Source of the DNA: Acidobacteriota bacterium
GTDB taxonomy: Bacteria > Acidobacteriota > Vicinamibacteria > Marinacidobacterales > Marinacidobacteraceae
Assembly (NCBI GenBank): GCA_009835985.1
Contig: VXWI01000036.1
Coordinates: 107,470-171,469, forward strand
Reading direction: 5' to 3'
Length of the DNA stretch: 64,000 nucleotides
Shown here: positions 17,598 through 25,939 of the stretch, piece by piece
Layout: each line of letters opens with the position of its first letter
Position numbering within the stretch: position 1 is the stretch's first letter
Program-made: the position numbers and the translations under genes
Notes under the pieces: model-generated
What the model was told of the DNA's origin: nothing
The model's input: only the letters and a program-made list of their open reading frames with translations
Databases searched by the model: none

Positions 17598-18647
17598 CTA
17601 GTTTCCAATGTAGCGGGAGACCAGGGTTCGGGCTTCCGCCGGATCCCCGCTGCCGTGCACGATCGTCCTCCCGTCGGGGAAGACCACCAGGCGGCGGCCG
17701 GCGACCTCGAACTGCAGGAGATGGCTCGTGCGTCGCAGCGACTCGCGCACCTCCGGCAGTTCGGCGAGGCGGGCGCCCAACTGCTCCAGGAACTCCGGGC
17801 CGGCGCCGTTCGGGACCGGCGAGGCGGCGGGCCGCACCTGCACCGCGTTCCGGCCGCAGAGCGTCAGCAGCGCTCCGCTCGCGTCCCCTTCGAGGAAGGG
17901 GAACTCGCGCCGGCCGCAGGCCGGGCAGTCGGCGTCCGGCTTCCCGATGTCCATGCGGTAGGCCGTCCGTTCCCAGACGTCGAGGTGCCAGATGCCGGTG
18001 GCGAGATCCTCGTCCCGCCCGGCCAGCAGCTTCAGCGCCTCGGTGACCGCGTAGGACGCCACCGCCTGCACCGCCGGCGCGATCACCCCCGCGGTGTCGC
18101 AGGTCGGTGACGCTCCGGGAGGCGGGACGTCGGGAACCACGCATCGCAGGCATCCGGTGCGCCCCGGCAGCACGGTGAGCGTCATTCCGTAGCTGCCGAC
18201 GCAGGCGGCGTAGATCCAGGGAGTCGCGGTGGAGACGGCGGCGTCGTTGATGAGGTACCGGGTCTCGAAGTTGTCGGTGGCGTCGAGAACGAGGTCCGTC
18301 CCCGCCATGACCTCCCGGACGTTTCCGGCGTGCAGGTCGAGCGCCAGCGGTTCGAGCGCCACCTCGGGGTTCACCGCCGCCAGTCTCCGGCGCGCTCCCT
18401 CCGCTTTCGGGATCCCCTCCCGGGCGTCCTCTTCGTCGTACAGCGACTGCCGCTGCAGGTTGGACGTCTCCACCGTGTCCCGATCCACGAACCGCACGGT
18501 CCCCACGCCGGCCCGCACGAGCATGTCCAGCGCGGCGGAACCGAGCGCCCCCGCCCCGACCACGAGCACGCGGCCCTGCGCCAGGCGCTCCTGCCCCTCC
18601 GGGCCAATGCCGGCGAAGAGCGTCTGGCGGGAGTAGCGGTCGGACAT
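17598..18647 (-). CDS. ThiF/MoeB/HesA-family adenylyltransferase (E1-like)
   Basis: An E1-like enzyme that adenylates the C-terminal Gly-Gly of a ubiquitin-like sulfur carrier (MoaD or ThiS type). 349 residues from ATG 18647 (MSDRYSRQTLFAGIGPEG). It has VLVVGAGALGSAALDML for ATP, FVDRDTVETSNLQRQSLY, DATDNFETRYLINDA, the two zinc Cys pairs GCLRC and CPAC, and SPTCDTAGVIAP containing the possible acceptor Cys. An extra C-terminal domain of about 75 residues (LQFEVAGRRLVVFPDGRTIV...ARTLVSRYIGN) follows, as in some MoeB proteins. Whether it serves molybdopterin or thiamine cannot be told. It leads the operon with hisZ and diverges from a lipoprotein gene. Confidence 0.87.
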   Translation of the reverse strand: MSDRYSRQTLFAGIGPEGQERLAQGRVLVVGAGALGSAALDMLVRAGVGTVRFVDRDTVETSNLQRQSLYDEEDAREGIPKAEGARRRLAAVNPEVALEPLALDLHAGNVREVMAGTDLVLDATDNFETRYLINDAAVSTATPWIYAACVGSYGMTLTVLPGRTGCLRCVVPDVPPPGASPTCDTAGVIAPAVQAVASYAVTEALKLLAGRDEDLATGIWHLDVWERTAYRMDIGKPDADCPACGRREFPFLEGDASGALLTLCGRNAVQVRPAASPVPNGAGPEFLEQLGARLAELPEVRESLRRTSHLLQFEVAGRRLVVFPDGRTIVHGSGDPAEARTLVSRYIGN

Positions 18648-18738
18648 GCTGCGGGATAGGAGAAAGTGTAGGACTCGGGACTGCCGCGGCACCCGGGGTG
18701 CCCGCTGGCACGTCGAATGCTTGCGCTTCGCCGAGACG

Positions 18739-19257
18739 ATGGAGGGACGGATTCTGAGACTCATCTTCGCCCTGCTCCTGCTGGCCGGATCCGGCTGCAC
18801 GACCATCCAGACGCTGCTTCCGCAGGACACGGCTCCCGATCCGACGAACTTGCCCGGCGGGGACGGCCCGCTGCGCGCCACCTGTCAGGAGCTCGGCGAG
18901 ACCGCCGTACAGCAGGTTCCCATTCAGTATCGTGATCGGTTGGGCCAATCAGTCGCGCTCGTGGCCTACCAGGAATGCATCGAGGTCTTGGTGGTCATGG
19001 TGTCGGTGGCCATGGTGGCGGGCGACACGACCCAGGACGGTGTGGACGCCGTCCGTGCGCAGCTTGCGGGAGCCGACTCGCAATACCTGGCAGATACCTG
19101 TGACGACCACTTCCGGTCCTGGCGCTTCCTTCGGAATCCCGAGATCGGATACCTGAACGCGCTCGAGGGTGCGAGTGCGGGCAATCAGTACGACGGCTGG
19201 ATGGACCGTTGCTACCGGGTCGTGCGGCCGCTGTCGGTCGGCGGAGAGGCGCCTTAG
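18739..19257 (+). CDS. Putative lipoprotein, 172 residues
   Basis: A predicted lipoprotein starting at ATG 18739 (MEGRILRLIFALLLLAGSGC), whose lipobox AGSGC places the lipidated Cys at 20. The mature part is helical with a hydrophobic stretch SVALVAYQECIEVLVVMVSVAMVAG and six or so Cys (CQELGE, ECIEV, DTCDDHF, DRCYRV). No family recognised. The track of in-frame codons opens upstream at 18646, but that would put a charged segment before the signal and overlap the divergent ThiF-family start. The hydrophobic centre might associate with the membrane. Confidence 0.65.
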   Translation: MEGRILRLIFALLLLAGSGCTTIQTLLPQDTAPDPTNLPGGDGPLRATCQELGETAVQQVPIQYRDRLGQSVALVAYQECIEVLVVMVSVAMVAGDTTQDGVDAVRAQLAGADSQYLADTCDDHFRSWRFLRNPEIGYLNALEGASAGNQYDGWMDRCYRVVRPLSVGGEAP

Positions 19258-19352
19258 CGCCAATTCCCCGCATCTTTCCCGCGGGCGTCCCACTCCGCCT
19301 CGCGAGCAGCATCGGATGCGGCGGTAGCATTCCGCCCTTCCGAGATTTCGTC

Positions 19353-21167
19353 TTGAGAACCCATCTTGCGATGGGGTGCCTGCTCGCCGGGTTGGCGGGT
19401 GGCGCACTCCAGGCCGCCGCCCAGACCGCGATCCTGCCGCTCGACGAAGTGCGGCCGGGAATGGTCGGAGAGGGTCGCACCGTCTTTGCCGGCGAAGAAG
19501 TCGAGAGCTTCGGGGTGGAGATCGTCGGGGTGCTCGACGGCGCCATGCCCGGCCGCAGCATCGTGCTGGCCAACCTGTCCGGCGGCCCCCTCGCCCACAC
19601 CGGCGTCATGCAGGGGATGAGCGGCAGCCCGGTCTACGTGGACGGACGCCTCCTCGGCGCCGTGGCCTACGCCTTTCCCTTCGCCAAGGATCCCATCTGC
19701 GGCATCACTCCGTTCGAGGAGATGGTCCGGTTCACCGAGATGCCGCTCGGCGCGGGAGCCGCGCCGGGCGTCGCGGCGACGCCGGCGCTCCGGTTCTCGC
19801 CCGCCGGAGAGCCGTCGTTCGACCCGGCGCCCGTCCCGGAAGTCGGTATCGCGCGCGACGGCCGGCAGTTGCTTCCCATCCGGACGCCGGTCGCGGCCAG
19901 CGGCCTGAGCCCCGCCGCCCACCGGACCCTGGCACCCGTCTTCCGTCAGCTCGGGATGGAGCTGTCTCCCGGGGGCTTCACCGGCGCCACGCGCGCCGGC
20001 GCGGCGGCGCAGACGGGGGTTTCCCCGCTGAAGCCCGGCAGCCCGGTGGGCGCCACCCTCATTGGGGGCGACCTGGTGCTGATGGCGAGCGGGACCGTCA
20101 CCCACGTGGACGAGGCCACCGGCGAGGTGTTCGCCTTCGGCCATCCCTTCACCGGTCTCGGCACCATCTCCATTCCGATGCAGGCGGCGCGGGTGGAAGC
20201 CAACGTGGCTTCGCTCTCCAATTCGTTCCGCGTCACGAGCGCCGGGAGTCCGATCGGGGTATGGCAGCAGGACCGGGCCACCGGAGTCCGCGGACGCCTG
20301 GGCGTCCGCGCCCGGACCATCCCGCTCCGGATACAGGTCGAGGGGAGCCGCGGCGGCCGCCGTGACTACGACCTCGAGATCGTGGATCACGACCTCTACA
20401 GTCCTTTGCTGGCCTTCTCCGCCCTGGTGGCCGTCCTCTCCCAGGAAGAGCGGCCCGCAGGAACCCAGACCATCCGGCTCGGCGCCCGCATCGGTGTCGC
20501 GGACGGGCGCACGCTCGCGGTCGAGGACGTTTTCGCGTCCGGAGCCGCCGGCGTCCTGACGGGCGCGGCCGCACTCGTGGCGGCTCCGGTGGCGCTCCTG
20601 CTCGGCAACCCCGTGGAACGAATCCCGGTGCGGGACATCGAGGTGGATGTTTCCGCCAGCGAGGAGGCCCAGGCGGCGACGCTCAGCCGCGCCTGGCTGA
20701 GATCCTCGCGGGTCCGCCCGGGAGGCACGGCCACGCTCCGGGTCGCCCTGAGGGATTTCCGCGGGGCGGAAGCGACCCGGGAACTGGAGGTGCCGATTCC
20801 CCGGAGCGCCGCGGGGAGCCGTTTGACGCTGCTGGTGGCGGACGCCCTCTCGGTGGCGCTCTCCGACCAGCGCCAGGGCGTCACGGGGACTCCGACCCGG
20901 GTGGAACAGATCTATCGGGCCATCAGCCGCCACCGCCGGCAGAGCCGCCTCTACGTGCGGCTCGTGGGATCCGGCCGCAGCGCGGCGGTGGTGGGCGGCG
21001 AGTACCTGCCTTCGCTGCCTCCGAGCGTGCGCTCGGTGGTTTCGCGGGACTCCTCCGGCGGGTTGACCCGGGAACTTCCGGCTTCGGTCCTCTGGGAAGG
21101 GCACCTCGACGTCGACGCCACGGTGAGTGGATCGCGGCAACTGACCTTGCAGGTAGAGGCCCGGTGA
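19353..21167 (+). CDS. Exported S55-type (SpoIVB-like) serine peptidase domain protein
   Basis: The N-terminal part matches the S55 peptidase family. After a signal peptide come ILPLDEVRPGMVGEGRTVFAG, VEIVGVLDGAMPGRSIVLANLSG and GVMQGMSGSPVYVDGRLLGAVAY, where GMSGSPV holds the expected catalytic Ser. The rest (to about residue 600) has FAFGHPFTGLGTISIPMQ, also typical of these acidobacterial-type proteins, then a strand-rich C-terminal half. TTG 19353 is preferred as start because it gives a basic n-region (RTH) before the hydrophobic core. ATG 19371 would have none. In sporeformers S55 controls sigma-K; no such role is implied here. The next gene overlaps its stop (GTGA). Confidence 0.75.
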   Translation: MRTHLAMGCLLAGLAGGALQAAAQTAILPLDEVRPGMVGEGRTVFAGEEVESFGVEIVGVLDGAMPGRSIVLANLSGGPLAHTGVMQGMSGSPVYVDGRLLGAVAYAFPFAKDPICGITPFEEMVRFTEMPLGAGAAPGVAATPALRFSPAGEPSFDPAPVPEVGIARDGRQLLPIRTPVAASGLSPAAHRTLAPVFRQLGMELSPGGFTGATRAGAAAQTGVSPLKPGSPVGATLIGGDLVLMASGTVTHVDEATGEVFAFGHPFTGLGTISIPMQAARVEANVASLSNSFRVTSAGSPIGVWQQDRATGVRGRLGVRARTIPLRIQVEGSRGGRRDYDLEIVDHDLYSPLLAFSALVAVLSQEERPAGTQTIRLGARIGVADGRTLAVEDVFASGAAGVLTGAAALVAAPVALLLGNPVERIPVRDIEVDVSASEEAQAATLSRAWLRSSRVRPGGTATLRVALRDFRGAEATRELEVPIPRSAAGSRLTLLVADALSVALSDQRQGVTGTPTRVEQIYRAISRHRRQSRLYVRLVGSGRSAAVVGGEYLPSLPPSVRSVVSRDSSGGLTRELPASVLWEGHLDVDATVSGSRQLTLQVEAR

Positions 21168-23377
21168 CCGGTCGAGCCCGGTCCCGGCGCCGGGAAGCGG
21201 GGCGGCGACGCATCCTGACGGCGCTCTTCCTGGCGTCCGCGGCGGGATTGGCGTTCTCCGGGAATCGGGATTTCTGGCGCTTCGAGACCTCGGGAGATTT
21301 CCTCGCCGGGGAGAGCGACGGCGTGAGCATCGGTCCGGAGGGCCAGGTCCGGCTGGCCCCGGCCCTCAGGGGCCTGCACGAGTCCGAACAGCCCTTCATC
21401 TGGTCGGTGGCTCCCGATGGTTCCGGGGGAGTCATCGCCGGCGGGGGAGCCCAGGGGACGCTGATCCGGATCCGGCAGGGCGCCTCCGAGGTGCTGGCCG
21501 ACACCGGAGAAGTCGGAATCCACGCCGTGGCGGTCGGCGGCGACGGCGCCGTCTATTTCGCGACCGCGCCGGGAGGGAGCGTGCAGCGCATCCTGCCCGG
21601 TGGGGAGCGCGGGGTCCTCCACCAGCCGGAGGCCCGCTACATCTGGGCGATCGTCCCTGAACCGGGGGGCAGCCTGCTGGTGGCCACCGGAATGCCCGGC
21701 TCCGTGATCCGCGTGCAACCTTCGGGAAGCGCGGAGACCATCTTCGCCACCAGCGAGGAAAACGTGACGGCGCTCCATCGCGCGCCCGACGGAACGATCT
21801 ACCTCGGAACGGAACCTTCCGGCATCGTCTTCCGGATCGACAGCGAGTCGGGGTCGATGGCGCTCTATGACAGTCCCCTCGCGGAGATCCGCGCCCTGGC
21901 GCTGAACGCTGCGGGTGAGGTCTTCGCCGCGGCGGTCGCCGCGTCCCCGCGCGGCGCGGCGGCGGGCGCCGCGGCGGTCCCGGCGGCGCCCGAGACCCCT
22001 ACGGGGAGTGCGGGAGTGGTGGCCACGACGTCCTTCCGGGTGCTCGCGGCTGCAGGTCCGGCGCCGGGACCGGGCGCAACGCCGGCCAACGGGCTCATGG
22101 GCGCGCTCTACCGCATCGCGCCGAGCGGGGCGGCCCAGACGATCTGGGAGTCAAACCGCGACCGGCCGCTGTCCCTCGCGATGCTCCGCGACGAGCGTCT
22201 CCTCCTAGGCACCGGCGACCGCGGGCGGGTGTACCGCCTCACCCGCGAAGGCGAGGTCACGCTTCTGTCCCGCGTGGATTCGGAACAGGTCACCGCGGCG
22301 GTCTCGGAGGGCGGCGTCACCCTGCTCGGCGCCTCGAATCCGGGGAGGGTGCTCGAACTCTCCGCTTCCCCGCGGACCGAGGGCGCGTATCGCTCGCGTG
22401 TCCTGGACGCCGGCGGCGCGGCAAGTTTCGGGCGCATCTCCTGGGAGATGCGGACGCCTCCCGGTTCCGCGGTGAGCATCGACACGCGAACCGGGAACTC
22501 GGCGGAACCGGACGACACCTGGAGCAACTGGGTGTCCGCGGCGGCGGATGCCACCATCGCGAGTCCTGCCGCGCGCTTTCTGCAGTGGCGGGCAACCCTG
22601 CGTTCGGACGGCAGTTCCTCTCCGGAGCTGGCGTCGCTCGAAGCGGCGTATCTCCCCGTGAACCTCGCTCCCCGCGTGACCGGGATCACCCTCCACCCTC
22701 CCGGGCTCGCCTTCGAGGAATTGCTGAACACCTCAGCGCCCCGCCTTCAGGGGATGGATCGCCGGCCGGAGGTGACCGACGCCGCCCGCCGGGGGCAGCC
22801 GGGTTCCACGCTCCCCGCGGGGAGCGGGCGCCAGCTCTATCTCCACGGGGTCCGCACCGCCACCTTCCGGGCGGACGATCCCAATGGCGACCGGCTTCGC
22901 TACCGAGTTTCGGTGCGCCGCCAGGGCGACGTGCCCTGGCAACCCCTGCGGTCCGGACTGTCGGAGACCATCGTCGCCTGGGACACTTCCACGATGCCCG
23001 ACGGCCGCTACGAACTCCGGGTCGAGGCCGAGGACTCTCCCGACAATCCCCCCGGCGAGACGCTCGCCGGAAGCCGGACCAGCCGGCCCTTCACGGTGGA
23101 CAACACGCCGCCGGTGATCTCGGATCTCACGGTTACGGCGGACGGCGGCATCCGCTTCCGCGCGAGCGACGCCGGGAGCCCGATCCGGCGTGCCTCCGTC
23201 TCCGTGGACGGCGGCCCCTCGCGCGTGGTCCGGCCCGTGGACGGGATCGCCGACTCTCCGAGCGAGGAGTACGACGCGCGCCTCGACGGTTTCCCCTCGG
23301 GAGCCGGATCCGTCGTGGTGAAGGTGGAGGACGACATGGGGAACGCGGGTGCGGCGGAGGCCCGGGTCGGGAGTTAG
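21164..23377 (+). CDS. Exported beta-propeller protein with C-terminal Fn3/Ig-like region
   Basis: A 737-residue protein of unknown function. It begins GTG 21164, overlapping the S55 gene stop (GTGA). The N-terminus has Arg clusters followed by ILTALFLASAAGLAFSG, a signal peptide or anchor. Residues about 60-400 hold repeats of the form GxxxAVAVGGDGAVYFATAPGGSVQRI and DGTIYLGTEPSGIVFRID, which look like propeller blades. An Ala/Pro-rich linker (AAVAASPRGAAAG...) interrupts them near 250-290. The C-terminal 350 residues are strand-rich, with RYRVSVRRQGDVPW, DGRYELRVEAEDSPDNPPG and FTVDNTPPVISDLTV, typical of Fn3/Ig-like modules. Probable function is cell-surface binding or scaffolding next to the peptidase. 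Confidence 0.7.
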   Translation: MTGRARSRRREAGRRRILTALFLASAAGLAFSGNRDFWRFETSGDFLAGESDGVSIGPEGQVRLAPALRGLHESEQPFIWSVAPDGSGGVIAGGGAQGTLIRIRQGASEVLADTGEVGIHAVAVGGDGAVYFATAPGGSVQRILPGGERGVLHQPEARYIWAIVPEPGGSLLVATGMPGSVIRVQPSGSAETIFATSEENVTALHRAPDGTIYLGTEPSGIVFRIDSESGSMALYDSPLAEIRALALNAAGEVFAAAVAASPRGAAAGAAAVPAAPETPTGSAGVVATTSFRVLAAAGPAPGPGATPANGLMGALYRIAPSGAAQTIWESNRDRPLSLAMLRDERLLLGTGDRGRVYRLTREGEVTLLSRVDSEQVTAAVSEGGVTLLGASNPGRVLELSASPRTEGAYRSRVLDAGGAASFGRISWEMRTPPGSAVSIDTRTGNSAEPDDTWSNWVSAAADATIASPAARFLQWRATLRSDGSSSPELASLEAAYLPVNLAPRVTGITLHPPGLAFEELLNTSAPRLQGMDRRPEVTDAARRGQPGSTLPAGSGRQLYLHGVRTATFRADDPNGDRLRYRVSVRRQGDVPWQPLRSGLSETIVAWDTSTMPDGRYELRVEAEDSPDNPPGETLAGSRTSRPFTVDNTPPVISDLTVTADGGIRFRASDAGSPIRRASVSVDGGPSRVVRPVDGIADSPSEEYDARLDGFPSGAGSVVVKVEDDMGNAGAAEARVGS

Positions 23378-23380
23378 TTC

Positions 23381-23425
23381 GGAGCGCCGGCCTCCGGCCG
23401 GCATCGACCGCCGAGAGGCGGTCGA
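23381..23425. terminator. Hairpin pair downstream of the propeller gene; member of dispersed GC-rich repeat family
   Basis: Positions 23381-23402 hold a 22-base block beginning GGAGCGCCGGCCTCC, which is itself partly palindromic. The identical block occurs at 50962-50983 and its exact complement at 51110-51131. Next to it TCGACCGCC (23404-23412) pairs with GGCGGTCGA (23417-23425) around GAGA. No U-tract. Likely terminates the S55-propeller transcript. Confidence 0.5.
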
Positions 23426-23496
23426 AACCGCACCGCTCACCCATCCTCACCAGGCACAGGACATGATCCGGACCGGCTGAGGCAGGGACTCATCCG

Positions 23497-24213
23497 TTGA
23501 CCTGCACGGCTCCGTCCCGCCGCCTCTCGGTGTTCACCCGGGTACCCGAGCCCGGCAGGGCCAAGACCCGCCTCGTCCCCCCGCTCACCGCGGACCAGGC
23601 GGCCGCACTGCAGCGCGCCATGACGGAGGACCTGCTGGAGCGGCTGGATCGCACCTTCGGCGCCGCAGCCGCGGAAGCCCCGCCGCTCTCACTGGAAGTC
23701 CGATGCGACGGGCGGTTCTCGCCCGGAGCCCTGGAGGTCCCGAAGAGCTGGGCTACCACCAGCCAGGGCTCCGGGGACCTGGGCGAGCGGCTCGCGCGGG
23801 CCACCCGGGGGGCGCGGCGGGACGGAATCGGACGCCTCGTCATCATCGGCTCCGACGCTCCCCTGCTCCCGCTACCGCTGGTAGGGGCAGCGTTTTCCGG
23901 CCTGGCAGACCGGGACGCGCTCGTCGCCCCCGCGGAGGACGGCGGCTACGTCCTGATCGGCCTCGCCCTCGAGCGGGTGCCGCCGGCGGCGGTCGACTCC
24001 CTGTTCGCTGGCATTCCGTGGGGCACCGGTGCCGTCCGGGAGGCCACCGCCGAAGCTGCCCGGCGCGCCGGCCTCGGGTTCGGCGAACTGGCAGGCCATT
24101 GGGACGTGGATCGGCCCGAAGATCTACCCCGCCTCGCGGCCTCCATCCGCGCCCTGGACGCGGCAGCACGCCCCCGCCGCACGGGAGGAGTCCTCACCGC
24201 ACTGGGATTCTGA
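23497..24213 (+). CDS. TIGR04282/DUF2064 family transferase
   Basis: A GT-A-like nucleotidyl/glycosyltransferase-fold protein of 238 residues. Characteristic pieces: RLSVFTRVPEPGRAKTRLVPPLT near the N-terminus, QGSGDLGERLARATR, VIIGSDAPLLPLPLVGAA, DALVAPAEDGGYVLIGL, FAGIPWGTGAVREAT and WDVDRPEDLPRL. Relatives are often annotated as glycosyltransferase A, but the substrate is unestablished. The start is TTG 23497, inferred from where the conserved N-terminus begins. Its 3' end overlaps the convergent HipA-like gene by 20 bases. Confidence 0.8.
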   Translation: MTCTAPSRRLSVFTRVPEPGRAKTRLVPPLTADQAAALQRAMTEDLLERLDRTFGAAAAEAPPLSLEVRCDGRFSPGALEVPKSWATTSQGSGDLGERLARATRGARRDGIGRLVIIGSDAPLLPLPLVGAAFSGLADRDALVAPAEDGGYVLIGLALERVPPAAVDSLFAGIPWGTGAVREATAEAARRAGLGFGELAGHWDVDRPEDLPRLAASIRALDAAARPRRTGGVLTALGF

Positions 24214-25429
24214 GCGCCCGTCGAGCCTCCTCGTTCTCGAACGCGGGTTCATAGGACCGGATCTCCTCCTCGCTGAGGCCGGCGGCGGCGAGGCTCCCGC
24301 GCCATTCGCGCCGAATCGTGGCGGCCATGCCGGCCGCTGTTGCCGCCGCCTGGTCGAGCCGCACTTCGAAGAAAGGCGCGGCTTCGAGCGCCGCCTCAAG
24401 CGAAGCCTCGTTGCCGCTGAGTTCGCTGATCCCGGTTTCGAGGTGGCGATGACGGTGGGGTTCGGGGTTCACGTCGAACGCCGGCGCGAGAACGAAACGG
24501 CCAGCTCCAGCATGCAGCAGGCCGTGGTTCTTCAGGTGATCGTCGCCATTCGCCACGAGAATGGTGAACAGAATGCGGCGATAGAGCTCGGTGAGCTGCT
24601 GGAGCGGTTCGGCGGCGTGGACGCGAAGGGCATCGGCAATGTCCGTGTAGAAGGCGACGGCCCCGGGCTCGAGGTCGAGGAAGGACAGTGCCGACAGGTA
24701 GTGGACCCGGTCCGCGCTTGTGCGATCGAATCGCCGGATCAGGGCAACTGGAAGTTCGGATTCCGGAAGGGCGATCCGTGCGCTCGCCGCATCGATGCCG
24801 ACGCTCCGGGCAAGCTCGAGCGTCGCAACCTCGACTCGCTCGATCGGCCGGGTGTCCTGCCGGGCGGTGAACTTCGCGACGAGGAGCCAGTCGTCGTCAT
24901 CCCGCAGGCTGGCCTTGGGACGCGCACCGCCGAGGGAACCGGCGCTCCGCACCAGCGCGCGTCGATCAGGGCCGCTCAACTCGTGAGCGTCAGCCAACCG
25001 CCGCAGCTCCGAAAGAGCTTTCAGGGGAAACGTTGCTTCGGGAGGAGCGAGTGGAGAGCCTTCTTCGTCGAGGTAGCGAAGGGAACCCTGCCGGGTCTCA
25101 TCGTTCACGGCGAGGAGGTAGTCGAACTCGGAAAGTGCCCCGGCGAACACCCGCCGGATGAGCCCTCGTCCCCAGGCATCGGGGGCGCCGTCCCTGAAGA
25201 CTCCCGAAAGCGCCGACCGGCGATCGGTCCCCGACCCGGATGCGAAGAACCGTCCTTCGGAAAGTGGGAGTCCCGGCGCGATGGCGAAGCCCGCCGGATC
25301 CGTCAGCCATCCCGGCGAGTAGCGGAACATGCTCGTTTCCCGACGGCCGTCCGACTCGAACGTGAGCTCGCCGACGTCACGGAGCGCCGCGCCGAGCGCT
25401 ACCCGGACGGTACGCGTGGTCTTGGGCAT
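24194..25429 (-). CDS. hipA: HipA-family Ser/Thr kinase (toxin-type)
   Basis: A 411-residue HipA-like kinase. In the classic HipBA module, HipA phosphorylates glutamyl-tRNA synthetase (or another target) and stalls growth. Key parts: RDGAPDAWGRGLIRR, the phosphate loop SLGGARPK (165-172), ATP-binding Lys187 in LVAKF, catalytic Asp300 with Asn305 in NGDDHLKNHG, and metal-binding Asp323 in APAFDVNP. All appear intact. ATG 25429 has the RBS AGGAGG 6 bases before it, and the 185-bp element ends exactly against that RBS. The upstream HipB-like gene is on the same strand. Whether it is toxic here is inference. Confidence 0.85.
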   Translation of the reverse strand: MPKTTRTVRVALGAALRDVGELTFESDGRRETSMFRYSPGWLTDPAGFAIAPGLPLSEGRFFASGSGTDRRSALSGVFRDGAPDAWGRGLIRRVFAGALSEFDYLLAVNDETRQGSLRYLDEEGSPLAPPEATFPLKALSELRRLADAHELSGPDRRALVRSAGSLGGARPKASLRDDDDWLLVAKFTARQDTRPIERVEVATLELARSVGIDAASARIALPESELPVALIRRFDRTSADRVHYLSALSFLDLEPGAVAFYTDIADALRVHAAEPLQQLTELYRRILFTILVANGDDHLKNHGLLHAGAGRFVLAPAFDVNPEPHRHRHLETGISELSGNEASLEAALEAAPFFEVRLDQAAATAAGMAATIRREWRGSLAAAGLSEEEIRSYEPAFENEEARRALRIPVR

Positions 25430-25439
25430 CGGCGCCTCC

Positions 25440-25624
25440 TAGCAGCCTGTGGTGGAACTGGCGTGAGCACCGAGAACGGCGAGGCGCCCGGCTGACGAGG
25501 CGCGTGAGGGAGGAATACCGGGTGTATTCCGACCGAAACGCAACGATGAGGGCCGCCTAGCGGCCCGGTTCAGCCGGGATGCATCGCCGTTCGAATGCCG
25601 CGAGAGTTTCACCACAGGCTGCTA
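25440..25624. mobile_element. 185-bp structured MITE-like element, copy 2 (between hipB-like and hipA-like genes)
   Basis: Ends TAGCAGCCTGTGG (25440-25452) and CCACAGGCTGCTA (25612-25624) are perfect 13-bp inverted repeats. Same length as copy 1 at 14222-14406, with the same stems: GAACGGCGA paired with TCGCCGTTC, GGAATAC with GTATTCC, and GGGCCGC with GCGGCCC. The two hairpin loops differ (CGGGT for CGGGC, CTA for AAC). On the minus strand its first three bases are the TAG stop of the HTH gene, and its last base abuts the AGGAGG of hipA. Removing it with one TA would leave a stop codon 9 bases before the hipA ATG, a normal tight operon junction. Confidence 0.82.
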
Positions 25625-25939
25625 GCCCCCGAGCGGTCCCGGGCGGCGGATGCGCTGCGGGAGGGCTGATATGTCGAGCAGGAGCCCGGTGTCGTCCCGG
25701 GAGACGTCAAGCAGCTCGTCGAGACGACGCAGCTCCCCGAGCACCAGCAGCGCCATGGCGAATGCCCCCAGCGAAACGCCTGGCTCGCCCCTCTCCAGCC
25801 GGCCGAGGGTGCCGAGTGAAACACCCATTCGCTCCGCGAAGTCCGCCATGGGCATCCGGCGTTTCTTGCGCGCGATCCGCAGATCCCGACCCAGAGAGCG
25901 CAGCGCGCGCGTCGCCGAAGGTGTCAGTGGTTTGGACAT
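25622..25939 (-). CDS. hipB: XRE-type helix-turn-helix repressor (HipB-like antitoxin)
   Basis: A 105-residue DNA-binding protein with an XRE HTH at about residues 17-72: LGRDLRIARKKRRMPMADFAERMGVSLGTLGRLERGEPGVSL. In HipBA modules this subunit represses the operon and neutralises HipA. The short Pro/Gly-rich tail ends at the TAG supplied by the inserted element. The ATG at 25939 lies inside an AT-rich palindrome (25938-25963), which points to autoregulation. The insertion separates it from hipA by 192 bases, so the usual tight coupling of antitoxin and toxin is broken at the DNA level. Confidence 0.85.
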   Translation of the reverse strand: MSKPLTPSATRALRSLGRDLRIARKKRRMPMADFAERMGVSLGTLGRLERGEPGVSLGAFAMALLVLGELRRLDELLDVSRDDTGLLLDISALPQRIRRPGPLGG

